Source: Dehalococcoidia bacterium
GTDB taxonomy: Bacteria > Chloroflexota > Dehalococcoidia > Tepidiformales > Tepidiformaceae
DNA: 64,000 nt
Direction: 5' to 3'
NCBI GenBank assembly: GCA_020432045.1
Contig: JAGQHB010000056.1
Span: 1-64,000, forward strand
This document shows, one piece after another, positions 24,469 to 33,008 of this stretch (position 1 is the first letter of the stretch; every line of letters begins with the position of its first letter). The notes beneath the pieces were generated by a model. That model was not told the DNA's origin. It saw only the letters and a list, made by a program, of their open reading frames with translations, and did not search any database. A program made the position numbers and the translations under genes.

Positions 24469-26730
24469 CTAGAGTCCGTAGAGTTCCTCGACGATACGCC
24501 GGGGAGACAACGGCAGCACGGTGAACCGGTGCCCGGTAGCATCGGCGACGGCGTTTGCGATGGCGGCCAACGGCGGAACAATCGGGACTTCGCCAACGCC
24601 CCGGACACCGTAGGGGTGGCCAGGGTTCGGTACTTCCACAAGGACAGTCTCGATCATTGGAAGATCGAGCGTGGTGGGCATGCGGTAATCGAGGAAACTC
24701 GAATTCAGCAGGTGACCCTGCTCGTCGTAGTAGTACTCCTCGTTGATTGCCCAGCCCACGCCCTGAGCGACGCCGCCGTGGATTTGGCCTTCCACGTAGG
24801 CGGGATGGATGGCTGTACCGACGTCTTGGACGGCGGTATAGCGAAGGACGGTGACCTTCCCCGTGCCGGGGTCAACTTCGACATCGGCGATGTGGGTGCC
24901 GAAAGCGGCACCGACGCCGCGAGCGGAGAGCGATGCCTTGCCGACGATAGGGCCACCGGTCTGGCCGGACTTGGAGGCGATCTCCGTGAAGGAGATGCGC
25001 TTGGATGGGTCGCTCTTGGAGCGCACTTCGGCGCCAACGTACTCGAGATTGTCTTCTGGGACGTTGAGGAGAGCAGATGCGCGCTGAACCATCTGTCGCT
25101 GGATATCGAGGCCCGCTTCGTGGACGGCCAGACCGCTGGCGAAAGTAGTGCGGCTACCGCCGGTGACATCGTTGTGGCCGACGGAGTCCGTGTCGACGAC
25201 GGTAGCACGGATATCGTCATAGCCGATGCCGAGGGTCTCGGCGAGCTGCATGCTGAGCGAGGCACGCGTGCCACCGATGTCGATGGAGCCCTGGATGAGG
25301 TTGACGGTGCCGTCGGGATTGACGGAGACGGCGACGCTGGACTGGAGGCCGGCGTTGAACCAGAAGCCGCTGGCGACGCCTCGGCCGCGGTTTGGACCCT
25401 CCATGGGTGACTTGTAGTGGGGCGAATCGAGGGCGGCACGAACCGTTTCCTCCGCTCCAATGCGCGGGAAGGGGACACCAGTGACCATAGTCGTGTTCTC
25501 ACGGGAGCTATTGCTCAGGCGGAACTCGAGCGGGTCGCTACCCGTTCGCTTCACCAACTCGTCAAGAAGGGACTCGATGGCGAAGGAGGCAGCGGGGGCG
25601 CCTGGTGCACGATAGGCCGATGTCTTCGGCTTGTTGACGACGACGTCGTAGCCGGTAAGGTCGAAGTTCTCGACGTTGTAGGGCGAGATCATGCACATGC
25701 AGCCAGCGCCCACTGGAGAGCCAGGATAGGCGCCGGCCTCGTAGCTGAGCGTGGCCTGGACGGCTGTGAGCTTGCCGTCTTTGATACCGGCTTTGACCTT
25801 GATGTGGGTACCACTGGTGGGGCCGGACGCCTGGAACACCTCTGTGCGGTTCATGGTGATCTGGACGGGCCGGCCGCTCTTCTTGGAAAGCAACGCGGCG
25901 ACCGGATCGAGGTAAATCGGAATCTTGCCGCCGAAGCCGCCGCCAATCTCCATTGGGATGACGCGAACACGGGAAACGGGAAGCTTCAGGACCTGTGCAA
26001 CCTGTGCACGGACAACGAATGAGCCCTGGGTGCTGGTCCAGATCGTGAGGGTGCCATCCGAATTCCAGTTGGCGGTTGAGTTGTGGGGCTCGATGTAGCC
26101 CTGGTGGACCATGGATGTGCTGTACTCACGTTCGAGCACGTGGTCGGCGGCAGCAAAGGCAGCCTCGACATCACCACCCTTGAACTGGACGACGCTGGCG
26201 ATGTTGCTGGGCTTTTCGCTCAGCGAGCCGTCCATGGCCTTCGTGTGGCGGTTCTCGTTGAGAAGCGGCGCGTCGGGGCGCATCGCGTCACGTACATCGA
26301 GGACCGGGGGCAGCACCTCGTAGGTGACTTTCACGCGCGTGACGGCTTCCGCGGCAATCTGCGAGGAAGTTGCGGCGACGGCCGCGACGGCATGCCCGTG
26401 ATAGAGGGCCTTGTCGTGAGCGAGGATGTTTTCACTTAGCTCGCGGAGGTTTACGGCGGTTTCGCCCAGTTCCTCGACCTTGTCGGCCGCGGTGGGCAGG
26501 TCCCTGGAGGTTACGACGGCGAGAACGCCGGGCATCGCTTCGGCTTCGCTCGTATCGATGCTGAGGATACGCGCATGGGCGTGGGGACTGCGGACAATCC
26601 GGCCGTAGACGAGGCCGGGCGGGCGGATGTCGGCGCCATACTGCGCCTGGCCGGTGACTTTTTCGACACCATCGGGGCGAATCGGGCGAGTCCCGATGAC
26701 TTTGTAACTGGGCCGGTCGACTGTCGTCAT
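24469..26730 (-). CDS. Xanthine dehydrogenase family protein, molybdopterin-binding subunit
   Basis: A 753-residue large subunit of a molybdenum hydroxylase (xanthine oxidase family). It has the N-terminal hammerhead domain (GTRPIRPDGVEKVTGQAQYGADI, VRSPHAHARI) and MoCo-binding regions: IGGGFGGK, the AYRAPGAP segment and a C-terminal GVGEVP with the catalytic glutamate. The active-site loop is not the CSFR type of aerobic CO dehydrogenase, so CO oxidation is unlikely. The substrate is an aromatic N-heterocycle, aldehyde or acyl-CoA that cannot be specified. Its ATG overlaps the stop of the [2Fe-2S] subunit gene by four bases. Confidence 0.92.
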   Translation of the reverse strand: MTTVDRPSYKVIGTRPIRPDGVEKVTGQAQYGADIRPPGLVYGRIVRSPHAHARILSIDTSEAEAMPGVLAVVTSRDLPTAADKVEELGETAVNLRELSENILAHDKALYHGHAVAAVAATSSQIAAEAVTRVKVTYEVLPPVLDVRDAMRPDAPLLNENRHTKAMDGSLSEKPSNIASVVQFKGGDVEAAFAAADHVLEREYSTSMVHQGYIEPHNSTANWNSDGTLTIWTSTQGSFVVRAQVAQVLKLPVSRVRVIPMEIGGGFGGKIPIYLDPVAALLSKKSGRPVQITMNRTEVFQASGPTSGTHIKVKAGIKDGKLTAVQATLSYEAGAYPGSPVGAGCMCMISPYNVENFDLTGYDVVVNKPKTSAYRAPGAPAASFAIESLLDELVKRTGSDPLEFRLSNSSRENTTMVTGVPFPRIGAEETVRAALDSPHYKSPMEGPNRGRGVASGFWFNAGLQSSVAVSVNPDGTVNLIQGSIDIGGTRASLSMQLAETLGIGYDDIRATVVDTDSVGHNDVTGGSRTTFASGLAVHEAGLDIQRQMVQRASALLNVPEDNLEYVGAEVRSKSDPSKRISFTEIASKSGQTGGPIVGKASLSARGVGAAFGTHIADVEVDPGTGKVTVLRYTAVQDVGTAIHPAYVEGQIHGGVAQGVGWAINEEYYYDEQGHLLNSSFLDYRMPTTLDLPMIETVLVEVPNPGHPYGVRGVGEVPIVPPLAAIANAVADATGHRFTVLPLSPRRIVEELYGL

Positions 26731-27212
26731 ACGGGCTTCACCTCTTCCATCTGGTCGGCGGCCTTTAGGACGGCACGCACGATCTTATCGTAGCCGGTGC
26801 ACCGGCAGAGGTTATTTGCGAGCCACCAGCGGACGCGGTGCTCATCGGGATGCGGTTCCTTATCAAGCAGGGCCTTTGCCGAGACAATGAAGCCTGGCGT
26901 GCAAATGCCGCACTGAAGGGCAGCTTCTTCAAGAAAGGTCTGCTGAAGCGGGTGGAGGGAGCCGGCCTGGCCAATGCCCTCGATGGTGGTGAGGTCGGCG
27001 CCTTCGAGCTCAACGCCGAGGACGCAGCAGGAGTTGACGACACGGCCGTTGAGAAGAACGGAGCAGGCACCGCAGTTGCCGTTATTGCAGCCTTCCTTGG
27101 CGCCGGTGAGGTTGAGTTCTTCACGGAGCACTTCGAGGAGGCTCTGGCGGGGTTCGCAGAGGAACTCGACTCGTTCACCGTTGATTGTTGCCTGGACCTG
27201 GGTACGTCGCAT
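26727..27212 (-). CDS. Molybdenum hydroxylase [2Fe-2S] small subunit
   Basis: A 161-residue iron-sulfur subunit with two [2Fe-2S] clusters. The N-terminal plant-ferredoxin-type domain has EGCNNGNCGACSVLLNG plus a later cysteine. The C-terminal helical domain has CGICTPGF and CRCTGY. It transfers electrons from the molybdenum centre to FAD. It lies between the FAD-subunit and Mo-subunit genes on the same strand, three bases after the former and overlapping the latter. Confidence 0.95.
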   Translation of the reverse strand: MRRTQVQATINGERVEFLCEPRQSLLEVLREELNLTGAKEGCNNGNCGACSVLLNGRVVNSCCVLGVELEGADLTTIEGIGQAGSLHPLQQTFLEEAALQCGICTPGFIVSAKALLDKEPHPDEHRVRWWLANNLCRCTGYDKIVRAVLKAADQMEEVKPV

Positions 27213-27215
27213 GGG

Positions 27216-28088
27216 CTAGCTGTCCCCCTTGATACGTGCGAGGGCGCCTTCGAAGGCGCGGACGGTGAGGACGGACGCGAGGTGCTTTCGCTGGGCGATG
27301 GAACCGCGCATGTCGGTGATGGGCGTGGCGGCCTCGGCGGCGGCAGCACCGGCGAGCGCGAAGGTGTCGGCGTTAGCAGCCTTGCCGGTGACCGCCTGTG
27401 CAGCCGCAGGGACCATTATGGGGGTTGGCCCGACGGCGCCGAGCGCTACGCGAGCACGGGTGATCTGTCCGGATCCATCGAGTTCGAGGAGCACGCCGGC
27501 GCTTGCCACGGCGATGTCCATCTCGTTCCGGGGGATGAAGCGGTGGTAGAAGGCACCGGCGTTCTCACGTAGTGCGGGGACGACGATCTTGACCAGCAAT
27601 TCGCCGGGTTGGAGGGCACTGCGACCGGGGCCAACGAAGAAGTCTTCGACGGCGATCTCACGCGTTCCGCTGCTCGAACCGATCACGAGACGCGCGCCCA
27701 GTGCCATGAGCGCCGGCGACGAATCGGCGGCGGGGCTGGCGTTGCAGAGGTTGCCACCCAGGCTGGCACGAGACTGGATCTGGGTGCCGCCGATGATGGT
27801 GGCAGCGTCGACGATGGCTGGGAAGCGCCTTGCGATCTCAGCATTCTCGTAGAGAGTCGCAAGTGGGGCAGCCGCACCGATCTCAAGGCTTCCGTCTGAA
27901 TTGACCTGGAATGTCATGAGATCGGGGATGTGCTTCAGGTCGATGAGTTGGTCGCAACGCTTGCGACCTTCGCGAAGCTGGACGATAACGTCGGTCCCGC
28001 CAGCCAGCATGAGGCTAGAGCGCCCGTTCCCAAGCGTGGCATAAGCCTCGGCAAGTGAGCGGGGCGCCACGTAATCAAAGTTCTCCAT
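27216..28088 (-). CDS. Molybdenum hydroxylase FAD-binding medium subunit
   Basis: A 290-residue FAD-binding subunit of the xanthine dehydrogenase/CoxM type. It shows the N-terminal YVAPRSLAEAY, the FAD loop MLAGGTDVIVQLREG, IGGTQIQSRASLGGNLCNASPAADS and the C-terminal CO_deh_flav_C domain. ATG at 28088 is chosen, with AAAGGACGG seven to nine bases upstream; the open frame beyond is not homologous. It is the first gene of the three-subunit operon (FAD, FeS, Mo) and is divergent from the DUF2207 gene. A GACAAT -10-like box lies at 28104-28109 on the minus strand. Confidence 0.92.
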   Translation of the reverse strand: MENFDYVAPRSLAEAYATLGNGRSSLMLAGGTDVIVQLREGRKRCDQLIDLKHIPDLMTFQVNSDGSLEIGAAAPLATLYENAEIARRFPAIVDAATIIGGTQIQSRASLGGNLCNASPAADSSPALMALGARLVIGSSSGTREIAVEDFFVGPGRSALQPGELLVKIVVPALRENAGAFYHRFIPRNEMDIAVASAGVLLELDGSGQITRARVALGAVGPTPIMVPAAAQAVTGKAANADTFALAGAAAAEAATPITDMRGSIAQRKHLASVLTVRAFEGALARIKGDS

Positions 28089-28194
28089 GCGCCGTCCTTT
28101 GGTATTGTCTGCGCGAGTCCGCGCGTTCCGGGGATTCCGGAGAGCGAGGTTAATCATAAAGACCTGTCGAACGGTTGTCGTGAACATATCGAAA

Positions 28195-30048
28195 ATGTGG
28201 CCATCAATTCGCACCGCAGGGCTGATAGCTCTGGTGATGGTGAGCGCGTTCGCCGTGCTTCGGCCCGTTTCGGCGGCCGAGAGCATCCGAAGCTTCGTAG
28301 CGACCTACAACGTCCAGGCAGATGGGACGATCAATGTGGTGGAGGAGATCACCTGGGACTTTGGGACAGCTACTGACCGGCACGGGATCTTTCGGGACCT
28401 CATCGTCAGCACAAAATGCGCGGCACCGAGGGCCGGTGCTGAACAGCCGCTCTATCCGTGCCAGGACGGAATGCGGAGGCGCTGGGAGTACTCGGGGTTT
28501 GACGTGAAGGCGGCACCGGCAGGCCAGACGCCCGCAACCGTAAAGTGGGGGTCGGAACGCGTAGACGACGCACTGCGGCTGAAGATCGGCGACGGCAACG
28601 TCACCGTGAGCGGCACATGGGTATATCTCGTTTCATACACGCTGAAGGGCGCGCTGGATGCGTACAGTGGGCACGATGAGCTGTACTGGAACGCGCTGGG
28701 TACGTGGACGTATGGCGTGCAATCCGTACGAATTGACGTACGGCTCCCCGAGGGCACTGAGGTTCGCGCCGCTTGCTACGAGGGGGCGACGCGATCAACC
28801 TCAACCTGTCCATTCGAGGTGGACGGGAACGTGGCGACCTACACAAGCGCCACGCTGGTGCAGATCGGCCAGCAGCTCACGATCGTGGCCGGGTGGAACA
28901 AGGGGATCGTGGAGGTGCCGCCGCCGTTCCTTGAGGACATCAAAGGGATCGATGACTTTTTCACCGGGGATGCATTGGAATACGGCGGGGCCGCGGGAGC
29001 GGGGGCGCTGGGGTTCGTAGGAGTGGCCATGCTCTGGTGGCGGCACGGCCGGGATCGGCGCTACCGGACCATTTATTACTTGAACGAGGACGCGGCGGAG
29101 CACACCAAGCCGCTGTTCGGCCACGACGATGTCGTCGTCGAGTACCTGCCGCCGGACGACCTGAAGCCGGCGCAAATGGGGGTGATCCTGGATGAACGGG
29201 CGGACCCGGTCGATATCACGGCGACGATTATCGACCTGGCAGTGCGCGGCTACCTCCACATCACTGAGATTGAGAAGGGGAAGGGGCTTACCGGGATCTT
29301 TTCGAAGGGCGATTGGAAGCTGACGAAGCTCAAGTCAGCGGATGGGCAACTGGCGCCGTATGAGCGTGAGGTGTTGGTGGGATTGTTCAGCTCTGGTGAC
29401 GAGGTAGAGCTTTCTGACCTGAAGAACAAGTTCTATAAGACGCTGAAGAAAGCTCAGGATGACCTGTACGAAGACGCTCTCGCGAGGCGCTGGTTCCCGA
29501 GGCGGCCGGCAGCGACGAAGGGCATCTGGGTCGCTATCGGGATCGGCGTGGCGGTACTCGGAGCGGGGTTCGCGTTCGTGGTGGGTGCAGTTTTTGCGCG
29601 GGCCGCGATTGGTATCCCGTTCGTGGTGGCGGGACTGGCGCTCGCGGCACTCGCGCCGTCGATGCCCCGCAGAACAGCAACTGGAAGCGAGGCACTACGC
29701 CGCGTGCTGGGCTTCCGGCTGTACGTTTCCACGGCTGAAACGCACCGGCAGGAGTTCAACGAGCAGCGAAATATCTTCGCGCGCTACCTCCCCTACGCGA
29801 TCGTGTTCGGATGCGTGGAGAAGTGGGCGAAAGCGTTCGAGGGGTTGGATGACCAGGTGGGCCGGGAGACGGCTGCCTGGTACACGGGAGCGGCGGTGTT
29901 CAACGCGGTGAGCTTCAGCAACAGCGTGCAAGGGTTCTCATCCAACGTGTCGTCGACGGTGGCGAGTACACCGAGTTCTTCCGGGTCCGGGTTCAGCGGC
30001 GGATCCAGCGGTGGCGGTGGCGGCGGTGGCGGTGGCGGTAGCTGGTAG
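28195..30048 (+). CDS. DUF2207 domain-containing membrane protein
   Basis: A 617-residue membrane protein with a signal or anchor helix (about residues 6-24). An extracytoplasmic DUF2207 beta domain follows (ATYNVQADGTINVVEEITWDF, HGIFRDL). There is a transmembrane helix near residue 270, a cytoplasmic region with a winged-helix-like part (AVRGYLHITEIEKGKGLTGIF), and a helix pair near 440-490. The C-terminal tail is Ser/Gly-rich and ends in a run of glycines and GGSW, as in many DUF2207 proteins. The function is unknown. The start is uncertain: ATG at 28195 or GTG at 28180; no clear ribosome-binding site is seen. Confidence 0.85.
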   Translation: MWPSIRTAGLIALVMVSAFAVLRPVSAAESIRSFVATYNVQADGTINVVEEITWDFGTATDRHGIFRDLIVSTKCAAPRAGAEQPLYPCQDGMRRRWEYSGFDVKAAPAGQTPATVKWGSERVDDALRLKIGDGNVTVSGTWVYLVSYTLKGALDAYSGHDELYWNALGTWTYGVQSVRIDVRLPEGTEVRAACYEGATRSTSTCPFEVDGNVATYTSATLVQIGQQLTIVAGWNKGIVEVPPPFLEDIKGIDDFFTGDALEYGGAAGAGALGFVGVAMLWWRHGRDRRYRTIYYLNEDAAEHTKPLFGHDDVVVEYLPPDDLKPAQMGVILDERADPVDITATIIDLAVRGYLHITEIEKGKGLTGIFSKGDWKLTKLKSADGQLAPYEREVLVGLFSSGDEVELSDLKNKFYKTLKKAQDDLYEDALARRWFPRRPAATKGIWVAIGIGVAVLGAGFAFVVGAVFARAAIGIPFVVAGLALAALAPSMPRRTATGSEALRRVLGFRLYVSTAETHRQEFNEQRNIFARYLPYAIVFGCVEKWAKAFEGLDDQVGRETAAWYTGAAVFNAVSFSNSVQGFSSNVSSTVASTPSSSGSGFSGGSSGGGGGGGGGGSW

Positions 30049-30771
30049 TCAGCCGTTGAGATAGGCGCGCAGGGCATGGGGCACATTGGTAATGATGCCG
30101 TCGACTCCCGCGTCGCAAAGCCGTGCCCAGTCTTCCTCCTCGTCAGCTGTCCACGCCCAAAGCCGGACCTGGCGACGTCGGGCGCGCATCACGAGGCCGG
30201 GTGTGAGGCAGTGATGCTCGACTGACACGGCCTGCCCGTGCCGCCTGAGAAGCCCTTCGAGCAGACGTTCCATCCCGCCGGCGTCGACCGGTGGCGAGAT
30301 GATCGCTGCTGAGACGCGCGGGTCCGCCAGGCGGGCCGCCCGGACGATCTCCGGGTCGAAAGAGTGGACAGCAACCCACGCGTGAGCGTTACGGCGTTCG
30401 AAAACCTCCATGACGGCGTGGACGAGAGCGGTCTCGGTTTCCCCGGATCGGTGGTCGACCTTCAGCTCGCACAGGACGGTGAGGCGCCCCGCAACGAGGT
30501 CGAGGACGCTGTCTAGCGTCGGAACGGGCTGGCCGTCACCGGCGTCGGCTGTTTGCAGCGCGGCGAGCGGCAGGTCCCGGACGGCGCCGGAGAGGTTCGT
30601 GGTGCGGTCGACCGTGAGGTCGTGCATGAGGACGGGGATGCCATCAGCACAGAGCTGGATGTCGATTTCCATTGCATCGGCACGCGCGCCAATTGCCTGG
30701 TGGACACCGGCGAGTGTGTTAGCGGGCGCTTCACCAGCCGCGGCTGCATGTCCAATGACTAGCGGTTTCAT
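30049..30771 (-). CDS. Glycerophosphodiester phosphodiesterase-like protein with an altered active site
   Basis: A 240-residue GDPD-family TIM barrel. The family normally hydrolyses glycerophosphodiesters to glycerol-3-phosphate and an alcohol. The metal and base residues in MEIDIQLCADGIPVLMHDLT and CELK are present, as is the usual DGIITNVP ending. The first motif, normally HRG...PENT, reads GHAAAAGEAPANT. The first histidine is kept, but the arginine and the metal-ligating glutamate are both alanine. The enzyme may be impaired or altered in specificity. The ATG lies six bases after a TAAGGT box, with no ribosome-binding site. Confidence 0.8.
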   Translation of the reverse strand: MKPLVIGHAAAAGEAPANTLAGVHQAIGARADAMEIDIQLCADGIPVLMHDLTVDRTTNLSGAVRDLPLAALQTADAGDGQPVPTLDSVLDLVAGRLTVLCELKVDHRSGETETALVHAVMEVFERRNAHAWVAVHSFDPEIVRAARLADPRVSAAIISPPVDAGGMERLLEGLLRRHGQAVSVEHHCLTPGLVMRARRRQVRLWAWTADEEEDWARLCDAGVDGIITNVPHALRAYLNG

Positions 30772-30777
30772 GCGGGT

Positions 30778-30783
30778 ACCTTA
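30778..30783 (-). promoter_or_regulatory. -10 element (TAAGGT), leaderless promoter
   Basis: On the minus strand TAAGGT is followed by six bases and the ATG of the GDPD-like gene. No ribosome-binding site is present. Confidence 0.5.
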
Positions 30784-30820
30784 GCGGAACGGAACGATGC
30801 GTTGGCGCGGGGATGCGAGA

Positions 30821-30851
30821 AGAGGGCCAACCGCTAAGCGGTTGGCCCTCT
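30821..30851. terminator. Terminator-like hairpin
   Basis: A 15-bp inverted repeat (AGAGGGCCAACCGCT / AGCGGTTGGCCCTCT) around one A, followed by TT on the plus strand and preceded by AAG. It lies just after the stop of the minus-strand surface-protein gene. Confidence 0.7.
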
Positions 30852-30881
30852 TTCCGGGAATTTGCATGGGAGTCCGGTGGA

Positions 30882-31400
30882 CTACTTGCGGCGGGCGGTG
30901 ACGGTCGCGAGGCTCGCAGCACCGGCAACACCAACGAGGGTGATGCCAGCGAGCATCCAGAGGAGCGGAAGCGATTGGTTGTTGGTGGCGAGACCTTCGC
31001 CGGTATCAGGTGGCTTGGGAAGAACGCTCGGCTGAGCGACGCGGACGACACCACTTGTCTGAAGGGCCCCACAAGTGACGTTGAGGGTGAGATCACCCGG
31101 GTTGGCGCCGGTCTGCACGGAGATGGTAGCGGTGCCGTCTCCAGCGGTGGTGAAGGTAGGAGTGAGGACAGTTCCACTACCGGATGCCACGGCAACGGTG
31201 CCGCTGACGCCAGGAGCTGCGTTGCCAGCAGCCGTGCGTGTGCTCACAGTGAAGCTGGCGACGGAGTTTGGCTGCACCGAGCCTGACGTGGGCACCACGG
31301 TGCAGACGCCGAGCGGCTCAGGGTATTGAGCAAACGCCATGCCAAACGGCAGCGCGGCCGCTGCGACGGCGATGATTGCGAAAAACCGGGCGATCTTCAT
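30882..31400 (-). CDS. Secreted Ig-like surface protein with LPxTG-like C-terminal anchor
   Basis: A 172-residue exported protein. It has a signal peptide (MKIARFF then a hydrophobic stretch, ending near FAQ at residue 25), a beta-rich Big_1-like domain with two cysteines (about residues 33-120), and a C-terminal sorting region. The latter is LPKPPDTGEG, a hydrophobic helix (LPLLWMLAGITLVGVAGAASL) and the basic tail TARRK. This resembles a sortase substrate with a variant motif. No sortase gene is in the window. GGGAGGGG precedes the ATG by about five bases. The function is unknown; a cell-surface role is inferred. Confidence 0.7.
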   Translation of the reverse strand: MKIARFFAIIAVAAAALPFGMAFAQYPEPLGVCTVVPTSGSVQPNSVASFTVSTRTAAGNAAPGVSGTVAVASGSGTVLTPTFTTAGDGTATISVQTGANPGDLTLNVTCGALQTSGVVRVAQPSVLPKPPDTGEGLATNNQSLPLLWMLAGITLVGVAGAASLATVTARRK

Positions 31401-31456
31401 TGGATCCCCTCCCGCTCAAATAGATTTGGATCATGGTAGCGGTGGGCCAGTGAACA

Positions 31457-32128
31457 CTACAAGTCCACAGGGCCTACCGGCGCAGTCTTTACGTGCGTGT
31501 CATCAGAATCGTCGCTCAGCGAATGCGGCGCAAGGGTGGTGCGTGACAAATTCGACTCAAAGTGGGGATCCGGAGACTGAGAATTCGGCCGGAGCCTGAT
31601 GGTGACCCAGCAGAGGGCCAGGCCGGCGAGAGCACCGAACGCAGCCGAAGCGCCAAGCGGAAGGGCAACAGGATCGGCCGTGGAAGCTGTGCGAGCGAGT
31701 CGCAAGCTCTGGGTATTGTCGAGTCCGGTGTCCTGCAAATAGGCGGGAAGGGAGCGGGCAATGGCATTCGCCATGGCCGTGGCATCACCCTGGCGTTTGG
31801 AGGTAGCGAACACGCGAATGAGGAGGCTTTGCGGCGCGGGGACGACCCGGACATCGTCCCGTATGCGGGCCGGGGCGACGCCGGTGATCGCGGACGCTCT
31901 CTCGACGACACCTGGCGCGAGTGCGAGGTCGACGTAGGTGAGTTGGAGCTCACGCGTGGGCGCAGGTCCGACGACGACCAGCGTGGCTTCCGCGCGATAT
32001 GGAGTGGGAATCAGGACGGCGACCATGACGGCCGCAACGGCGCCGCCGATGCCGGAACCGATGAGCGCCCAGAGCCAGCCTTCGTGTAACGATTCGGGCA
32101 CGGCCGGAAGGCGGAGCAATCGAGTCAC
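31457..32128 (-). CDS. Wzz-like polysaccharide chain-length/export protein
   Basis: A 223-residue membrane protein with two transmembrane helices (about residues 19-41 and 160-178). They flank an extracytoplasmic domain (TPYRAEATLVVVGP...), the arrangement of Wzz/CapA/YveK chain-length regulators. The C-terminal cytoplasmic tail is polar and unrelated to a tyrosine kinase. It starts the exopolysaccharide cluster, divergent from the sugar transferase gene. GTG at 32128 lies six bases after TAGCAT, with no ribosome-binding site. The membership is judged from topology and weak similarity, so it is tentative. Confidence 0.65.
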   Translation of the reverse strand: MTRLLRLPAVPESLHEGWLWALIGSGIGGAVAAVMVAVLIPTPYRAEATLVVVGPAPTRELQLTYVDLALAPGVVERASAITGVAPARIRDDVRVVPAPQSLLIRVFATSKRQGDATAMANAIARSLPAYLQDTGLDNTQSLRLARTASTADPVALPLGASAAFGALAGLALCWVTIRLRPNSQSPDPHFESNLSRTTLAPHSLSDDSDDTHVKTAPVGPVDL

Positions 32129-32134
32129 GGGTGC

Positions 32135-32140
32135 ATGCTA
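32135..32140 (-). promoter_or_regulatory. -10 element (TAGCAT), leaderless promoter
   Basis: On the minus strand TAGCAT is followed by six bases and the GTG of the Wzz-like gene. There is no Shine-Dalgarno sequence. Confidence 0.5.
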
Positions 32141-32279
32141 GCGCACGAGGAGGAGGGCGCGATGGTGGTGGGGGACGGGGTAGTACGAGAATGACGGCTG
32201 GGCTACCGTTACATCGAATCTGCGCCCGAGCGCACACCCTGGTTGCAATGTGGCACTAGAACGGCGGGGACAGGCGACG

Positions 32280-32984
32280 ATGAGCGCAGCAGAGCCGCGC
32301 GGATTGGGACCTGTTCCCCGTACCAGCACAGGGAGCCGGCCGATTCGCCTTACACCGTGGGACGTGAGACCGGCGCCGGAGCCGCACAAGGGGTACAACC
32401 TGAGCAAGCGGGCCGTGGATGTGGCGGGCGGAACTGTTCTACTCGTGGTGGCAGCGCCGGTTGTAGCCGGCGCCGCGGCTGTGGTCGCGGTAACAACGCG
32501 ATCATGGCCGTTTTATGTGCAGCGGCGAGTTGGCCAGGGCGGGCGGGAGTTCGCGATGCTCAAGGTCAGGACGATGCGTCCCGGGGCCGACCGCGAGGTA
32601 CCACTGACGCTGAACGAGACGGGTGGACCGACGTTTAAATCCACGGCTGACCCACGGGTGACGCCGATTGGCAAGTGGCTCCGCAGAACCTCCATCGATG
32701 AACTGCCACAGCTTGCGAACGTTGTGTTCGGCCAGTTGGCACTTGTTGGTCCGAGGCCAGGACTGCCGGATGAGGCTCGACAGTACACGCACGCCGAAGC
32801 CCGGCGACTCTCTGTGAAGCCGGGGTTGACCGGGATCTGGCAGGTTAGCGGCCGTAGCGACGTTCCGTTTCGGCGATGGATGGCGATGGATCGCGCCTAC
32901 CTTCGCAAACGGTCTCTCGCGTTCGACCTGGCGTTGCTGGCGCGCACTCCGTGGACGGTCGTGACGATGCGAGGCGCACGGTGA
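32280..32984 (+). CDS. Polyprenyl-phosphate sugar-1-phosphate transferase
   Basis: A 234-residue phosphoglycosyl transferase of the monotopic (PglC/WcaJ C-terminal) type. It starts polysaccharide synthesis by moving a sugar-1-phosphate from a UDP-sugar to undecaprenyl phosphate. One re-entrant or membrane helix (about residues 45-70) is followed by VQRRVGQGGREFAMLKVRTM, RRTSIDELPQLANVVFG, VGPRPGLPDE and KPGLTGIWQVSGRS, all family signatures including the DE dyad. ATG at 32280 is chosen (GGGGACAGG upstream); an in-frame GTG at 32250 is possible. It is followed by a glycosyltransferase gene. Confidence 0.92.
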   Translation: MSAAEPRGLGPVPRTSTGSRPIRLTPWDVRPAPEPHKGYNLSKRAVDVAGGTVLLVVAAPVVAGAAAVVAVTTRSWPFYVQRRVGQGGREFAMLKVRTMRPGADREVPLTLNETGGPTFKSTADPRVTPIGKWLRRTSIDELPQLANVVFGQLALVGPRPGLPDEARQYTHAEARRLSVKPGLTGIWQVSGRSDVPFRRWMAMDRAYLRKRSLAFDLALLARTPWTVVTMRGAR

Positions 32985-33008
32985 AGGATCCGACGCGGGT
33001 GTCCGCAG

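Noticed and set aside
24469-26730. Aerobic carbon monoxide dehydrogenase (coxMSL)
   Set aside because: Subunit order and folds fit the wider xanthine oxidase family, but the large subunit has AYRAPGAP rather than the CSFR active-site loop of CO dehydrogenase.
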